This document shows, in pieces, positions 25,698 to 34,848 of a DNA stretch of 64,000 nucleotides. The first letter of the stretch is position 1. Every line of letters starts with the position of its first letter. The stretch comes from Microbacterium forte (GTDB lineage Bacteria; Actinomycetota; Actinomycetes; Actinomycetales; Microbacteriaceae). The position numbers and the translations under genes are program-made. The notes beneath the pieces are model-generated. The model saw only the letters and a list, made by a program, of their open reading frames with translations. It had not been told where the DNA came from and searched no databases. The stretch spans positions 2,418,001 through 2,482,000 of the forward strand of contig NZ_CP116871.1 of NCBI RefSeq assembly GCF_031885415.1, written 5' to 3'.

Positions 25698-25703
25698 ATG
25701 TCG

Positions 25704-25725
25704 AGAATATCACTTATGTACATAA
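25704..25725 (-). promoter_or_regulatory. Toxin-antitoxin promoter and operator
   Basis: On the minus strand TATTCT (25709-25704) ends 6 nt before the antitoxin ATG. The palindrome TTATGTACATAA (25714-25725) lies directly upstream of it and is AT-rich against a GC-rich background. Confidence 0.65.
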
Positions 25726-25767
25726 TGCCGACATTCTGCCTCGCCGGCTGTTGTGAAGACACGGCCC

Positions 25768-26733
25768 TCAGGAAGCGGAAGGAGCAGCGGTGGAGGCGCG
25801 CACGATCAGCTGCGAGCCCAGAGTCACGACGTCGTCGATCGCCGTGCCGTTCATCGCCTGCAGCAGCAGATCCACGGCGAGCGCACCGCTGCGTTCGATC
25901 GGCATCCGCACCGTGGTGAGCGCTGGCGTGACCGCGCCGGCCAGGTCGATGTCGTCGATGCCCACGATGCTGATGTCGGCGGGGCAGCGCTTGCCGAGCT
26001 CGAGCAGTCCTGCCTCGAGTCCGAGGGCGACGAGGTCGTTGTAGGCGATCACGGCCGTGGCGCCGCTCGCTGCGGCCGGGGCGGCGGCCGCTCGGCCACC
26101 CTGGATGGATGCGGCGTGGTGGCTGAGGCCGGTGAGACGGATGCCGTGGCGCTCGCATGCGCGGGCCACGGTGTCGGCGCGACGCACATCGGCCCACGAT
26201 CCGCGAGGACCCGCCGCGTACGCGATATGCGTGTGGCCGAGCGCTGCGAGGTGTTCGATCGCCTGCGCCGGCCCGTGCTCGGTGTCCATCAGCACGCAGG
26301 GGGCGCCGTCGATCTGGCGGTTCACCACGACGTAAGGGGTGTCGCCGACCAGTTCGAGCACGTCGGCATCGGGAAGGCGAGGGCTGCACAGCAGCATCCC
26401 GTCGAGCTTGCGGGCCTGCTCGATCTGCTCGCGCTCACGGCGCAGGTCTTCATCGGCGTCGAACAGCACGATGCGGTGACGCCCGTGCCACGCCTGCCCC
26501 TGGATCGCCTTGAGCAGGGTCGCGTAGACAGGGTTCGACACGTCGGGTACGACGACCCCGAACGTGCGGGTCGCGGTGGCTGACTGCGGGGTGGAGTAGC
26601 CGAGCTCCCCCGCGGCTTCGAGGACGCGACCGAGGGTGTTCGGCGCGAGACGATCCGGCTCTCCGAACGCGCGGGAGGCGGTCGCGATCGAGACGCCTGC
26701 TCGTCGTGCCACGTCCGTCAGCGTCGCTGCCAT
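25768..26733 (-). CDS. LacI family regulator of the hexuronate operon
   Basis: A 321-residue repressor. The HTH begins at residue 4 (LTDVARRAGVSIATASRAFG), followed by a hinge and the effector-binding domain (FGVVVPDVSNPVYATLL). The ATG at 26733 is preceded by GGGAGG with 5-6 nt spacing; longer in-frame starts run into the promoter. It is divergent from the fructuronate reductase operon and probably represses it. The 151-bp gap between the genes contains TTGACA and the palindrome TTTGTACAAA. A hexuronate or mannonate is the likely inducer, by analogy with UxuR/KdgR systems, though this is a LacI rather than a GntR protein. Confidence 0.92.
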   Translation of the reverse strand: MAATLTDVARRAGVSIATASRAFGEPDRLAPNTLGRVLEAAGELGYSTPQSATATRTFGVVVPDVSNPVYATLLKAIQGQAWHGRHRIVLFDADEDLRREREQIEQARKLDGMLLCSPRLPDADVLELVGDTPYVVVNRQIDGAPCVLMDTEHGPAQAIEHLAALGHTHIAYAAGPRGSWADVRRADTVARACERHGIRLTGLSHHAASIQGGRAAAAPAAASGATAVIAYNDLVALGLEAGLLELGKRCPADISIVGIDDIDLAGAVTPALTTVRMPIERSGALAVDLLLQAMNGTAIDDVVTLGSQLIVRASTAAPSAS

Positions 26734-26779
26734 CTTCACCTCCCGCTCTCGCAGCAATCCTACGATCCCCCACTCGGAT

Positions 26780-26798
26780 GTAAAACGTGTTGACAAGT
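26780..26798. promoter_or_regulatory. Operator/promoter of the hexuronate operon
   Basis: TTGACAAGTTTGTACAAA: a TTGACA box overlapping the 10-bp palindrome TTTGTACAAA (26789-26798). On the minus strand TTGTAC, 17 bp, TTACAT may drive the lacI gene. A likely LacI binding site. Confidence 0.5.
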
Positions 26799-26884
26799 TT
26801 GTACAAAAGATGCACACTGATTTGCATGACGATCAACGCCGATCACCCTCAGCGGTGCGCGGCCCCGAGCGAAGGAGCCACCGC

Positions 26885-28414
26885 GTGAGCATCCCAGCAC
26901 CGGCCCTGCGCCGCACGACCTCTGCGACCGCATCCCCCCTGGTCGCCCCGACTGCTGCAGGCATCCTGCACCTCGGACTCGGCAGCTTCCACCGCGCACA
27001 CCAGGCCGTCTACACCGCAGCAGCACTCCAGTCCGCCGGCGGCGACTGGGGAATCGTCGGCGTCGCATCGCGTTCACGCTCGATCGTCGACGCGATGCAC
27101 GCGCAGGACATGCTCTACTCGGTCGCGACCATCAGCCCCGGCAGCACGTCGCTGACCATCCCCGGGGTGCACACCGACGCGTTCGTCGGCGCCGAGCAGC
27201 CCGAGCGCGTGATCGCGCAGATCGCCGACCCCGGCATCCGCATCGTGACCCTCACCGTCACCGAGAACGGCTACAGCTACTCCCCCGCGACGCAGCGCCT
27301 CGATCTCGACGACGACACCGTGCGCGCCGACCTCCGTGGCGGTGCCGCTCGCTCGACGATCGGCCAGCTCGCCCGCGGCCTGCAGGCCCGTGCCGCTGCC
27401 GGCGGCGCACCGATCTCGATCCTCAGCTGTGACAACCTCTCGTCGAACGGCGCGCACACCGAGAAGCTCGTTCGCGAGTTCCTGCACGAGCTGCCGGGCT
27501 CGGAGGGCGCAGATGCGCTCGCGTTCCTCGACCGCTCCGTCTCGTTCCCCTCGAGCATGGTCGACCGCATCGTGCCCTCGACGACCGCCGAGCTGCGCAC
27601 CCGCGTGAGCGCCCTGCTCGGCGCCACCGACGACATCCCCGTGCCCGCAGAGCCCTTCACGATGTGGGCGATCGAAGACCGCTTCGCCGGCGGCCGCCCC
27701 GCCTGGGAGGCCGGCGGCGCCGTGTTCACCGACGAGGTCGGACGCTACGAGCAGATGAAGGTGCGGCTGCTCAACGGCACGCACTCCCTCATCGCCTACC
27801 TCGGTGCGCTCAGCGGAGTCGGCACGATCCCCGAGGCGATCGGACTCGACGGCATCGAGAGTGCCGCGCGCGCCGTGCTGCGTGACGAGTACGAACCCTC
27901 GATCGAGGTGCCGTCCGGCGTCGACATCCGCGCCTACGAGAGCGAGCTGTTCGAGCGCTGGGCCAACAGCGCCCTCGGCCACCGCACCAGCCAGGTCGGA
28001 ACCGACGGCTCGGTCAAGCTGCGTCAGCGCATCCCCGAGCCGGCCATGCTCGCCATCCGCAACGGGGGGATGCCGCACCTGATCGCCCTGACTGTCGCCG
28101 GCTACCTGTCGTGCCTCGCTCCCCTGCCGGGCTTCGACCCCGGCCCGCACGCCGCCGCGATGACCGACGGCGCCCGCGAACGCCTCGCAGGATACGCGGC
28201 GAGCGCTCGCGACGGACGCGAGCTCGCGCAGCGCGTGATCGGCGAACTGCACCTGTTCGGTGATGAACTCGGATCTCAGGATGCGTTCATCACCCGCGTC
28301 GGCGAGCTCGTCGACACCATCCAGCGACGCGGCGTCGATGCCGCGATCGCCGATGCCGTCTCGGCATCCCAGACCACATCATCACTCACCGGCGCAGAGG
28401 AGATGCAGCCATGA
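26885..28414 (+). CDS. Mannitol dehydrogenase family (fructuronate reductase-like)
   Basis: A 509-residue long-chain polyol dehydrogenase. The NAD-binding start LGLGSFHRAHQAVY lies near residue 25, and the family signature KVRLLNGTHSLIAYLG near 293 includes the catalytic Lys region. Given the neighbours (mannonate dehydratase, KDPG aldolase, KDG kinase), the best reading is D-mannonate oxidoreductase, which interconverts fructuronate and mannonate; mannitol dehydrogenase is the alternative. The GTG at 26885 has GAAGGAG about 8 nt upstream. It is the first gene of the hexuronate operon and overlaps the next gene by 4 bp. Confidence 0.85.
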   Translation: MSIPAPALRRTTSATASPLVAPTAAGILHLGLGSFHRAHQAVYTAAALQSAGGDWGIVGVASRSRSIVDAMHAQDMLYSVATISPGSTSLTIPGVHTDAFVGAEQPERVIAQIADPGIRIVTLTVTENGYSYSPATQRLDLDDDTVRADLRGGAARSTIGQLARGLQARAAAGGAPISILSCDNLSSNGAHTEKLVREFLHELPGSEGADALAFLDRSVSFPSSMVDRIVPSTTAELRTRVSALLGATDDIPVPAEPFTMWAIEDRFAGGRPAWEAGGAVFTDEVGRYEQMKVRLLNGTHSLIAYLGALSGVGTIPEAIGLDGIESAARAVLRDEYEPSIEVPSGVDIRAYESELFERWANSALGHRTSQVGTDGSVKLRQRIPEPAMLAIRNGGMPHLIALTVAGYLSCLAPLPGFDPGPHAAAMTDGARERLAGYAASARDGRELAQRVIGELHLFGDELGSQDAFITRVGELVDTIQRRGVDAAIADAVSASQTTSSLTGAEEMQP

Positions 28415-29415
28415 AGGCTCTCGCCATCCACGGCAAAGAAGACATCCGCTGGGAGGACCGCGAGGTTCCCACCCCCGGCGACGGCGAGGTGCGCCTCCGC
28501 GTGAACTACGTGGGCATCTGCGGATCCGACCTGCACTACTACTTCCACGGCGCCAACGGCGAGTACACGATCCAGGAGCCGCTGACCCCCGGTCACGAGC
28601 TCTCGGGTGTCGTCGACCTCGATCCGTCAGGTCGCCTCGCACCGGGAACCCCCGTCACCGTGCACCCCGCGCGCTACGGCCCCGAGGTGCCCGGTCTCGA
28701 GGACCGCCCGCACCTGCGCCCCGGCGGTGACTACTTCGGCAGCGCCGCGGCGAACCCGCACCGTCAGGGCGGAGCATCCGAGCTGCTGATCGTCGAAGAG
28801 CAGATGATCCGCGTGCTTCCGGCTTCGCTTCCCCTCGAGCGCGCCGCCCTCGCCGAGCCTCTGGCCGTCGCGATCCACGCCGTGAACCTCGCCGGCGACA
28901 TCGCAGGCAAGCGCGTGCTCGTGATCGGCGCAGGGCCCATCGGCCTCCTCGTCGTGGCCGCCGCCGTCAACGCGGGGGCATCGGTCGTCGGCGCCAGCGA
29001 CGTGCGCGAAGAGCCCCTCGAGCGGGCGAAGAACCTCGGCGCGACCGAGGTCTCGCTCGTCGGCCGCGACACGATCGACAACGAGTCGTACGACGTGGTC
29101 TTCGAGTGCTCCGGCGTCGGAGTCGCCCTCACGCAGGCCGTCCGCGCCGCCCGCCGTGCCGGCACGATCGTGCAGGTCGGGATGCTCCCGAACGCCGATA
29201 TCGGAGTGAACCTCGCCCCGATGCTCGCGAAGGAGCTGACCATCCGCGGCGCCTTCCGCTTCTCCACCGAGATCGACGACGCGGTCGCCCTGCTGGCCGA
29301 GTCCGACGCCCTCGACTCCGTCATCTCTCACGTCCTCCCGGCATCCGACGCCGTCCAGGCCTTCGAGCTCGCCCGCAACTCGTCCGCTTCGGCGAAGGTC
29401 CTGCTCTCCCTCTAG
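28411..29415 (+). CDS. Zinc alcohol dehydrogenase, L-idonate 5-dehydrogenase type
   Basis: A 334-residue medium-chain dehydrogenase. The catalytic zinc ligands appear in GICGSDLHYY (Cys near 39) and PGHELSG (His near 61), and the cofactor turn VIGAGPIGLLV lies near residue 171. The four-cysteine structural zinc loop of typical family members is missing in the 85-110 region; instead there is RPGGDYFGSAAANPH, as in the idonate dehydrogenase branch. It probably oxidises L-idonate or another aldonate to a keto acid feeding the same pathway. It begins inside the stop of the previous gene (ATGA). Confidence 0.82.
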   Translation: MKALAIHGKEDIRWEDREVPTPGDGEVRLRVNYVGICGSDLHYYFHGANGEYTIQEPLTPGHELSGVVDLDPSGRLAPGTPVTVHPARYGPEVPGLEDRPHLRPGGDYFGSAAANPHRQGGASELLIVEEQMIRVLPASLPLERAALAEPLAVAIHAVNLAGDIAGKRVLVIGAGPIGLLVVAAAVNAGASVVGASDVREEPLERAKNLGATEVSLVGRDTIDNESYDVVFECSGVGVALTQAVRAARRAGTIVQVGMLPNADIGVNLAPMLAKELTIRGAFRFSTEIDDAVALLAESDALDSVISHVLPASDAVQAFELARNSSASAKVLLSL

Positions 29416-29465
29416 CGACACCCCACCCGACACCCGCCTGTTCCTGGTCCGAAGGAGTACCTCCC

Positions 29466-30857
29466 ATGTCAGAACCGCAGACGACGGCCACCGCCGTCGA
29501 CCCCGCCGAGAAGAGGTCGGTCAAAGACCTCGTCCGCGCCGCCATCTCCGGATGGCTCGGCACGGCGCTCGAGTTCATGGACTACCAGCTCTACTCGCTG
29601 GCCGCCGCGCTCGTCTTCGCCGACCTGTTCTTCTCCTCCGAGAACCCGGCAGTCGCCGTGGTCGCCGCGATGGCCACCTACGGGGTCGGCTACGTCGCCC
29701 GCCCGGTCGGTGCGTTCTTCTTCGCTCGTCTCGGTGACAAGACCGGCCGCACGAAGGTGCTGTTCTACACGATCCTCCTGATGGGTCTCGCGACCACCCT
29801 GATCGGCTTCCTGCCGACCTACAACCAGGTGGGCGTCCTCGCACCGATCCTCCTCGTGCTGCTGCGCATCGCGCAGGGCTTCGGCGCGGGAGCCGAGATC
29901 TCCGGTGCCGGCGTCATGCTCGCCGAGTACGCACCGGCCAAGCGCCGCGGCATCATCGCCTCGCTCGTCGCCCTCGGCACCAACTGCGGCACGCTGCTCG
30001 CCTCGGGCATCTGGGCCATCCTCCTCGTCGCCTACAGCGAAGACGAGGTCATCGCCTGGGCATGGCGCATCCCCTTCATCGCCAGCGCGGTCATCATGCT
30101 CTTCGCGATCTGGGTGCGCTTCAACCTCAAGGAGACCCCGGTCTTCGAGGAGCGCGACGACGTCGTCGACGGCAAGGCGCTCTCTCGCGACGAGGTCGTG
30201 AAGCTCGCCACCGAGACCAACGACATCCGCACTCTCGAGGCGCTGCAGCGCAAGCCGTGGAAGGCGTTCTCGATCGCGCTCCTGCTGCGCTTCGGCCAGG
30301 CCGGCAACTCCGGCATGATCCAGACGTACCTGATCAGCTACATCACCGTCGTGCTGCTGCTCGACCGCTCGATCGGCGTCAACGCCGTGATCGTCTCGTC
30401 GCTCGTCGCCTTCATCACCGTGCCGCTGTCCGGTTGGCTCGGCGATCGCTTCGGCCGCAAGCGCATGTACATGGTCTGGTCGATCGTCGCGCTCATCGTC
30501 ATCGTCCCGACGATCCTCATGATCAGCAGCAAGGACACCGTGCAGGTCTTCGTCGGCTATGTCGTGCTGCACAACCTCGCGGTGATGAGCTTCGCATCGC
30601 TCGAGAACCTCACGCTGCCCGAGCTCTTCGGCTCCCGCAACCGCTACACCTTCACGGCCATGGCACGAGAGATCGCCGCCATCGTCGCGACCGGTGCGGG
30701 CCCCGTCATCGCCGCCGCATGGGTGTCGGCCGTCACCGGCTCGTTCATCCCGATCATCATCATGCTGTTCATCTTCACCCTGAGCGCGCTCGTCGCATCG
30801 ATCTGGATGCCCGAGGTCGCCGGTCGCGATCTGACGGACCCCCGCGACGCGATCTGA
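29466..30857 (+). CDS. MFS metabolite:H+ symporter (MHS family)
   Basis: A 463-residue inner-membrane transporter with 12 helices. The start GWLGTALEFMDYQLYSLAAA is the MHS first helix, and ARLGDKTGRTKVLF is the conserved loop between helices 2 and 3; a second copy, GWLGDRFGRKRMYM, follows helix 8. MHS proteins (KgtP, ShiA, ProP) import organic acids or osmolytes with protons. Within this operon a sugar acid such as a hexuronate, aldonate or mannonate is the expected substrate. GAAGGAG precedes the ATG. Confidence 0.88.
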   Translation: MSEPQTTATAVDPAEKRSVKDLVRAAISGWLGTALEFMDYQLYSLAAALVFADLFFSSENPAVAVVAAMATYGVGYVARPVGAFFFARLGDKTGRTKVLFYTILLMGLATTLIGFLPTYNQVGVLAPILLVLLRIAQGFGAGAEISGAGVMLAEYAPAKRRGIIASLVALGTNCGTLLASGIWAILLVAYSEDEVIAWAWRIPFIASAVIMLFAIWVRFNLKETPVFEERDDVVDGKALSRDEVVKLATETNDIRTLEALQRKPWKAFSIALLLRFGQAGNSGMIQTYLISYITVVLLLDRSIGVNAVIVSSLVAFITVPLSGWLGDRFGRKRMYMVWSIVALIVIVPTILMISSKDTVQVFVGYVVLHNLAVMSFASLENLTLPELFGSRNRYTFTAMAREIAAIVATGAGPVIAAAWVSAVTGSFIPIIIMLFIFTLSALVASIWMPEVAGRDLTDPRDAI

Positions 30858-30879
30858 CCGAACCGCTCATCACGACCCG

Positions 30880-30907
30880 GGGTGCGGGCGCCCGAACGCC
30901 CGCACCC
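30880..30907 (+). other. Hairpin inside the hexuronate operon
   Basis: GGGTGCGGGCG, loop CCCGAA, CGCCCGCACCC: a perfect 11-bp stem between the transporter and mannonate dehydratase genes. No T-run follows, so it may stabilise or attenuate the mRNA rather than end it. Confidence 0.55.
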
Positions 30908-30938
30908 CCACTTCGACCCGCTTCTTCAGGAGAACGAC

Positions 30939-32165
30939 ATGACCATCGAGATCGTCGACGTCAACATCACCAGCCCCGGACGCAACTTCGTCACGCTCAA
31001 GATCACGACCTCCGACGGCATCGTCGGCCTGGGTGACGCCACTCTCAACGGACGCGAGCTCGCCGTCGCCTCGTATCTCTCCGAGCACGTCGCCTCGATG
31101 CTCATCGGCCGCGACGAGGACCGCATCGAAGACACCTGGCAGTACCTCTACCGCGGCCCGTACTGGCGTCGCGGCCCGGTGACCATGGCGGCGATCGCCG
31201 CGGTCGACATGGCGCTCTGGGACATCAAGGCCAAGAAGGCCGGGATGCCGTTGTACCAGCTGCTCGGCGGCGCCAGCCGCGAGGGCGTCCGCGTCTACGC
31301 CCACGCGTCGGGCACCGACTACGCCGCACTCAAGAACGCCATCACCGGCTACGAGGAGCTCGGCTACACCGCGGTGCGCGTGCAGACCGGCGTGCCCGGC
31401 CTCGGCCAGATCTACGGCGTCTCGTCGACGGGCCCCGGCGTGCGTTACGACTACGAGCCCGCCAAGCGCTCGGGCGACCGCCCCAGCGAAGAGACGTGGG
31501 ACACCCGCAACTACCTCAACCACATGCCGGGGATCTTCTCGCAGATCCGCGAGGATTTCGGCGCCGACCTGCGCATCCTGCACGACGGACACCACCGGAT
31601 GTCGCCGATCGAGGCCGCGCGCTTCGCGAAGGACATCGAGCCCTACGACCTGTTCTGGCTCGAGGACTGCACCCCCGGTGAAGACCAGACCGCGCTGCGC
31701 CTCGTGCGCCAGCACTCGACGACGCCGCTCGCGATCGGCGAGGTCTTCAACTCGGTCTTCGACTACCAGACCCTCATCACCGAGCGCCTGATCGACTACG
31801 TGCGCTCTGCCGTCACCCACACCGGTGGCATCACGGCCATGAAGAAGCTGCTCGACTTCGCCGCGATCTACGGCATCAAGTCCGGCATCCACGGTCCGAC
31901 CGACATCTCGCCCGTCGGCATGGCCGCGGCGCTGCACCTCGACCTCGCGATCCACAACTTCGGCATCCAGGAGTACATGCCGCACAACGAGCAGACGCTC
32001 GAGGTGTTCCAGACCTCCTTCACGTTCGACAAGGGCTTCCTGCACCCCGGCGACAAGCCCGGACTCGGTGTCGACCTCGACGAGGATGCCGCGGCAGGCC
32101 ACGACTACACGAAGGCCTACCTGCCGGTGAACCGTCTGCTCGACGGGACCGTCCATGACTGGTGA
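30939..32165 (+). CDS. D-mannonate dehydratase (enolase superfamily, RspA/ManD)
   Basis: A 408-residue enzyme of the mandelate-racemase subgroup. Metal and catalytic residues are visible: Asp and His in LHDGHHRM near residue 213, Glu in FWLEDCTP near 240, Glu in AIGEVFNS near 266 and His in IHGPTDISP near 317. The N-terminal capping domain contains [14 protein letters not shown]. ManD converts D-mannonate to 2-keto-3-deoxygluconate with Mg2+. RspA-like members of low activity exist, but the operon context (KDPG aldolase and KDG kinase directly downstream) supports a true catabolic enzyme. Its end overlaps the start of the aldolase gene by 11 bp. Confidence 0.92.
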   Translation: MTIEIVDVNITSPGRNFVTLKITTSDGIVGLGDATLNGRELAVASYLSEHVASMLIGRDEDRIEDTWQYLYRGPYWRRGPVTMAAIAAVDMALWDIKAKKAGMPLYQLLGGASREGVRVYAHASGTDYAALKNAITGYEELGYTAVRVQTGVPGLGQIYGVSSTGPGVRYDYEPAKRSGDRPSEETWDTRNYLNHMPGIFSQIREDFGADLRILHDGHHRMSPIEAARFAKDIEPYDLFWLEDCTPGEDQTALRLVRQHSTTPLAIGEVFNSVFDYQTLITERLIDYVRSAVTHTGGITAMKKLLDFAAIYGIKSGIHGPTDISPVGMAAALHLDLAIHNFGIQEYMPHNEQTLEVFQTSFTFDKGFLHPGDKPGLGVDLDEDAAAGHDYTKAYLPVNRLLDGTVHDW

Positions 32166-32197
32166 GGCCATGACTGGTGAGGCCATGACCGGCGAGC
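32153..32197 (+). repeat. 15-bp tandem repeat carrying three start codons
   Basis: CCATGACTGGTGAGG-type units occur three times in phase (ATGs at 32155, 32170 and 32185), each followed by GGTGAGG or GGCGAGC. They encode [14 protein letters not shown] at the aldolase N-terminus; each GGTGAGG could also serve as a ribosome site for the next ATG. Confidence 0.75.
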
Positions 32198-32838
32198 CGC
32201 GCCGGGTCGCCCTGCCGCAGCGCACGGTCGACTCGAGACTGATCGTCGTGGCACGGGCGAAGCGGGCGGAGGACTACGACGCCGTGCTCGACGTGCTCGT
32301 GGACGCCGACATCCGCAGTGTCGAGCTCACGCTCACGACTCCGGGTACGTTCGAGCACTTCCCCCAGCTGCTCGCGCGGTTCGGCGACACGGTCGACCTC
32401 GGAATCGGCACCGTCACCAACACGGCCGACCTGGCTCGGGCGATCGAGGTCGGCGCGGCGTACATCGTCACCCCGATCACGTCGACCGACTTCGTCACCC
32501 AGGCGACGGATGCCGGTGTGCCGATCGTCCCGGGCGGACTCACGCCGACCGAGCTGTTCGCCTCGTGGTCTGCGGGTGCGTCTGCGGTCAAGGTGTTCCC
32601 CGCGGGTCAGGTCGGCCCCGCATATCTGAAGGACCTGCGTGGGCCTTTCCCCGACCTCGTCGCGGTGCCTTCCGGCGGAGTCGACCTCGCGGGTGCTGAG
32701 GCCTGGCTGCGAGCCGGTGCGGTCGCGGTGAGCGTGGGCGGTCCGCTGCTCGGCGATGCGTTCAACGGTGGCGATCTCGCCGCGTTGCGCGAGCGCGCGG
32801 CCGCGTTCGTCGAGGTGTGCGCGCGGGACTCCGCGTGA
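32155..32838 (+). CDS. eda: KDPG aldolase (2-dehydro-3-deoxy-phosphogluconate aldolase)
   Basis: A class I aldolase of up to 227 residues. The catalytic Glu lies in [10 protein letters not shown] near residue 56, the phosphate/substrate turn GIGTVTN near 82 and the Schiff-base Lys in [10 protein letters not shown] near 144; PSGGV near 170 closes the phosphate site. It cleaves KDPG to pyruvate and glyceraldehyde 3-phosphate, the last step after KDG kinase. Three in-phase ATGs (32155, 32170, 32185) in a 15-bp tandem repeat make the exact start uncertain; the core enzyme begins near residue 20. The kinase gene overlaps its stop by 4 bp. Confidence 0.92.
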   Translation: MTGEAMTGEAMTGEPRRVALPQRTVDSRLIVVARAKRAEDYDAVLDVLVDADIRSVELTLTTPGTFEHFPQLLARFGDTVDLGIGTVTNTADLARAIEVGAAYIVTPITSTDFVTQATDAGVPIVPGGLTPTELFASWSAGASAVKVFPAGQVGPAYLKDLRGPFPDLVAVPSGGVDLAGAEAWLRAGAVAVSVGGPLLGDAFNGGDLAALRERAAAFVEVCARDSA

Positions 32839-33788
32839 CCTCGCCGTCTGTCGTCACCCTCGGCGAGACCATGGCGCTCGTGCGCACGACCGAGATCGGC
32901 TCGCTGCGGCACGCGAACTCCCTGGCGTTCGGCATCGGCGGCGCCGAGAGCAACGTCGCGATCGGCCTCGTCCGGCTCGGCATCCCGACGTCGTGGCTCG
33001 GACGCGTGGGCGACGACTCCCTCGGTGAGCGCGTCGCGCGGGAGATCCGCGGCGACGGCGTCGACGTGCGAGCGATCGTCGACCCGGATGCCGCGACCGG
33101 CCTCATGGTGAAGGAGCGCCCGTCTGCGGCATCCACCGCCGTGCATTACTACCGCGCGGGGTCGGCCGGATCCCGGCTGCGGCCGGAGGATCTGCCGGAC
33201 GGATGGGTCGAACACGCCTCCCTGCTGCACATCACCGGCATCACTCCCCTGCTGTCCGACACGGCCGAGGCTGCCGTGCACCTCGCGATCGACCGGGCGC
33301 GTGCAGCCGGAACCAGGGTGAGCTTCGACATCAACTACCGTTCGGCGCTCGCCTCCCCCGCGGTCGCGGGCCCGGCGCTGCGCGACATCGCCGAGCGTTC
33401 CGATGTCGTCTTCGGCGGCGCCGAGGAGTTCGCCATCCTGTATCCCGGGATCTCGGTGGCGGATGCGGCGGCACGACTGCACGATGCCGGGTGCGCGACG
33501 ACCGTGCTCAAGCAGGGTCCCGACGGCGCCTCGGTCTTCACGGCCGGATCCCTGGTCGGCGCGCCCGGGTTCACGATCGACCCGGTCGACACCGTGGGTG
33601 CGGGCGACGCCTTCGTCGCCGGCTATCTCAGCGCTCTGCTCGACGGCCAGGATCTCGAGGCCGTGCTGCGGCGAGCGAACGCCTGCGGCGCGATGGCCTG
33701 CCTGGTTCCCGGTGACTGGGAGGCCGCTCCGACCCTGCGCGATCTCGAGCGGTTCGTCGACGGTGATTCCGACCCGGTGCGGCGCTGA
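32835..33788 (+). CDS. kdgK: 2-keto-3-deoxygluconate kinase, PfkB family
   Basis: A 317-residue sugar kinase. The N-terminal PfkB pattern GGAESNVAIGLVRLG near residue 36 and the C-terminal signature DTVGAGDAFVAGYL (catalytic Asp near 258) are clear. Segment LGRVGDDSLGERV is typical of KDG kinases. It phosphorylates 2-keto-3-deoxygluconate to KDPG for the aldolase encoded just upstream. It starts with GTG inside the aldolase stop (GTGA). It is the last gene of the operon; no terminator hairpin stands out in the 40-bp gap that follows. Confidence 0.9.
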   Translation: MTSPSVVTLGETMALVRTTEIGSLRHANSLAFGIGGAESNVAIGLVRLGIPTSWLGRVGDDSLGERVAREIRGDGVDVRAIVDPDAATGLMVKERPSAASTAVHYYRAGSAGSRLRPEDLPDGWVEHASLLHITGITPLLSDTAEAAVHLAIDRARAAGTRVSFDINYRSALASPAVAGPALRDIAERSDVVFGGAEEFAILYPGISVADAAARLHDAGCATTVLKQGPDGASVFTAGSLVGAPGFTIDPVDTVGAGDAFVAGYLSALLDGQDLEAVLRRANACGAMACLVPGDWEAAPTLRDLERFVDGDSDPVRR

Positions 33789-33816
33789 TCCGGCGTTGAA
33801 GCAGCCCGAGAACGCG

Positions 33817-33822
33817 TAGCCT
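33817..33822 (+). promoter_or_regulatory. -10 box (TAGCCT) for a leaderless mRNA
   Basis: TAGCCT ends 6 nt before the ATG at 33829. Confidence 0.5.
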
Positions 33823-33828
33823 CGAAGG

Positions 33829-34590
33829 ATGTCCAAAGCCGTCATCTCTCCGTCCACGGCTTCCGGCCTACCCGATGCAGAGCCCGCGCGCAGAGCGCTG
33901 TTCTCGCACGCTGCGGTGAACTCCCGACCGGTCGCGCTCGTCTACCGACTCCTGGCGCTGGCTGTCATCCTCACCGGTGTCATCCGGCACGCCAACCTCC
34001 TGACCGGCGACCCCTCGTGGACGACCGTGCTGTTCTACACGATGGTCAGCAATCTGCTCTGTCTCGCCTGGGTGCTGTTCCTCATCGTCCGGACCATCCG
34101 AGACCTGCGTCAGAGCGGCCCGTTCGGCACCTCGACGCCCAGTGCCAGGGGCAGCGGAGCGGTGATGTTCGCGATCACCGTCACGATGCTCATCTATCTC
34201 ATCGTGCTCGTGCCCACGCGGTTCGCCGACGGCGACGCCGAGATCTTCTCGCTCACCGACAACCTGATCCACATCATCACGCCGGTGCTGGTCATCGTCG
34301 ACTGGCTGCTCTTCGTGCCGAAGGGATCGTTCCGGTGGGTCGACCCGCTGCTGTGGACGCTCGTCCCCTACGCGTACCTGACGTGGGCGTTCGCCTATGG
34401 AGCGCTCGGCGGAGAGTTCACGCCCGGCCAGACGTATCCGTACCCCTTCATGGACGTCGACGCGCTCGGTCTCGGCGGCGTCGCCCAGTGGATCATCGCC
34501 CTGACGATCGCCCTCATCGCTGTCGGCTTCGTGTTCGTCATCATCGACCGCGCGCTCGGCGCACTCGCCCGACGGGTCGCACGGCACTGA
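33829..34590 (+). CDS. Pr6Pr family integral membrane protein
   Basis: A 253-residue protein with six to seven transmembrane helices after a polar 35-residue N-terminus. LVYRLLALAVILTGVIRHAN and LFYTMVSNLLCLAWVLFLI match the start of the Pr6Pr (FAR-17a/AIG1-like) bacterial family, and the DNLIHIITPVLVIVDWLLF segment with its His and Asp is also typical. The biochemical function of the bacterial family is not established. A TAGCCT box 6 nt before the ATG suggests independent, leaderless transcription after the hexuronate operon. Confidence 0.75.
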   Translation: MSKAVISPSTASGLPDAEPARRALFSHAAVNSRPVALVYRLLALAVILTGVIRHANLLTGDPSWTTVLFYTMVSNLLCLAWVLFLIVRTIRDLRQSGPFGTSTPSARGSGAVMFAITVTMLIYLIVLVPTRFADGDAEIFSLTDNLIHIITPVLVIVDWLLFVPKGSFRWVDPLLWTLVPYAYLTWAFAYGALGGEFTPGQTYPYPFMDVDALGLGGVAQWIIALTIALIAVGFVFVIIDRALGALARRVARH

Positions 34591-34631
34591 TCCGTTCCTC
34601 GCGGCGCCTGGGGAGGCTGCGCGCAGCACCG

Positions 34632-34713
34632 GCACTGCGCCTCGGGAGGAGAACTGCACCTAGGGAGGATGAATCCTCGCATTCCCTCCGCCCGAAGCGC
34701 AGATCTCCTCCCG
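34632..34713. repeat. Copy B of the dispersed palindromic repeat
   Basis: GGGAGGAGAACTGCACC and, further on, GAAGCGCAGATCTCCTCCC pair as the arms of a long imperfect hairpin with inner arms around GGAGGATGAATCC. It begins 42 bp after the Pr6Pr stop. The 34591-34848 gap holds this repeat and no gene. Confidence 0.7.
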
Positions 34714-34848
34714 ACGGCGCCTTGGGCCCAGGCCCGGTCACAGGCGACCCCCGGTCCGTCTGCAAGACCACGGCACGGATGCAGGACCGAACTCGAGCTC
34801 CTGCCCTGCATCCGTGCTTCGGTCCTGCAGATGTGCGAGGCCTGCGAG

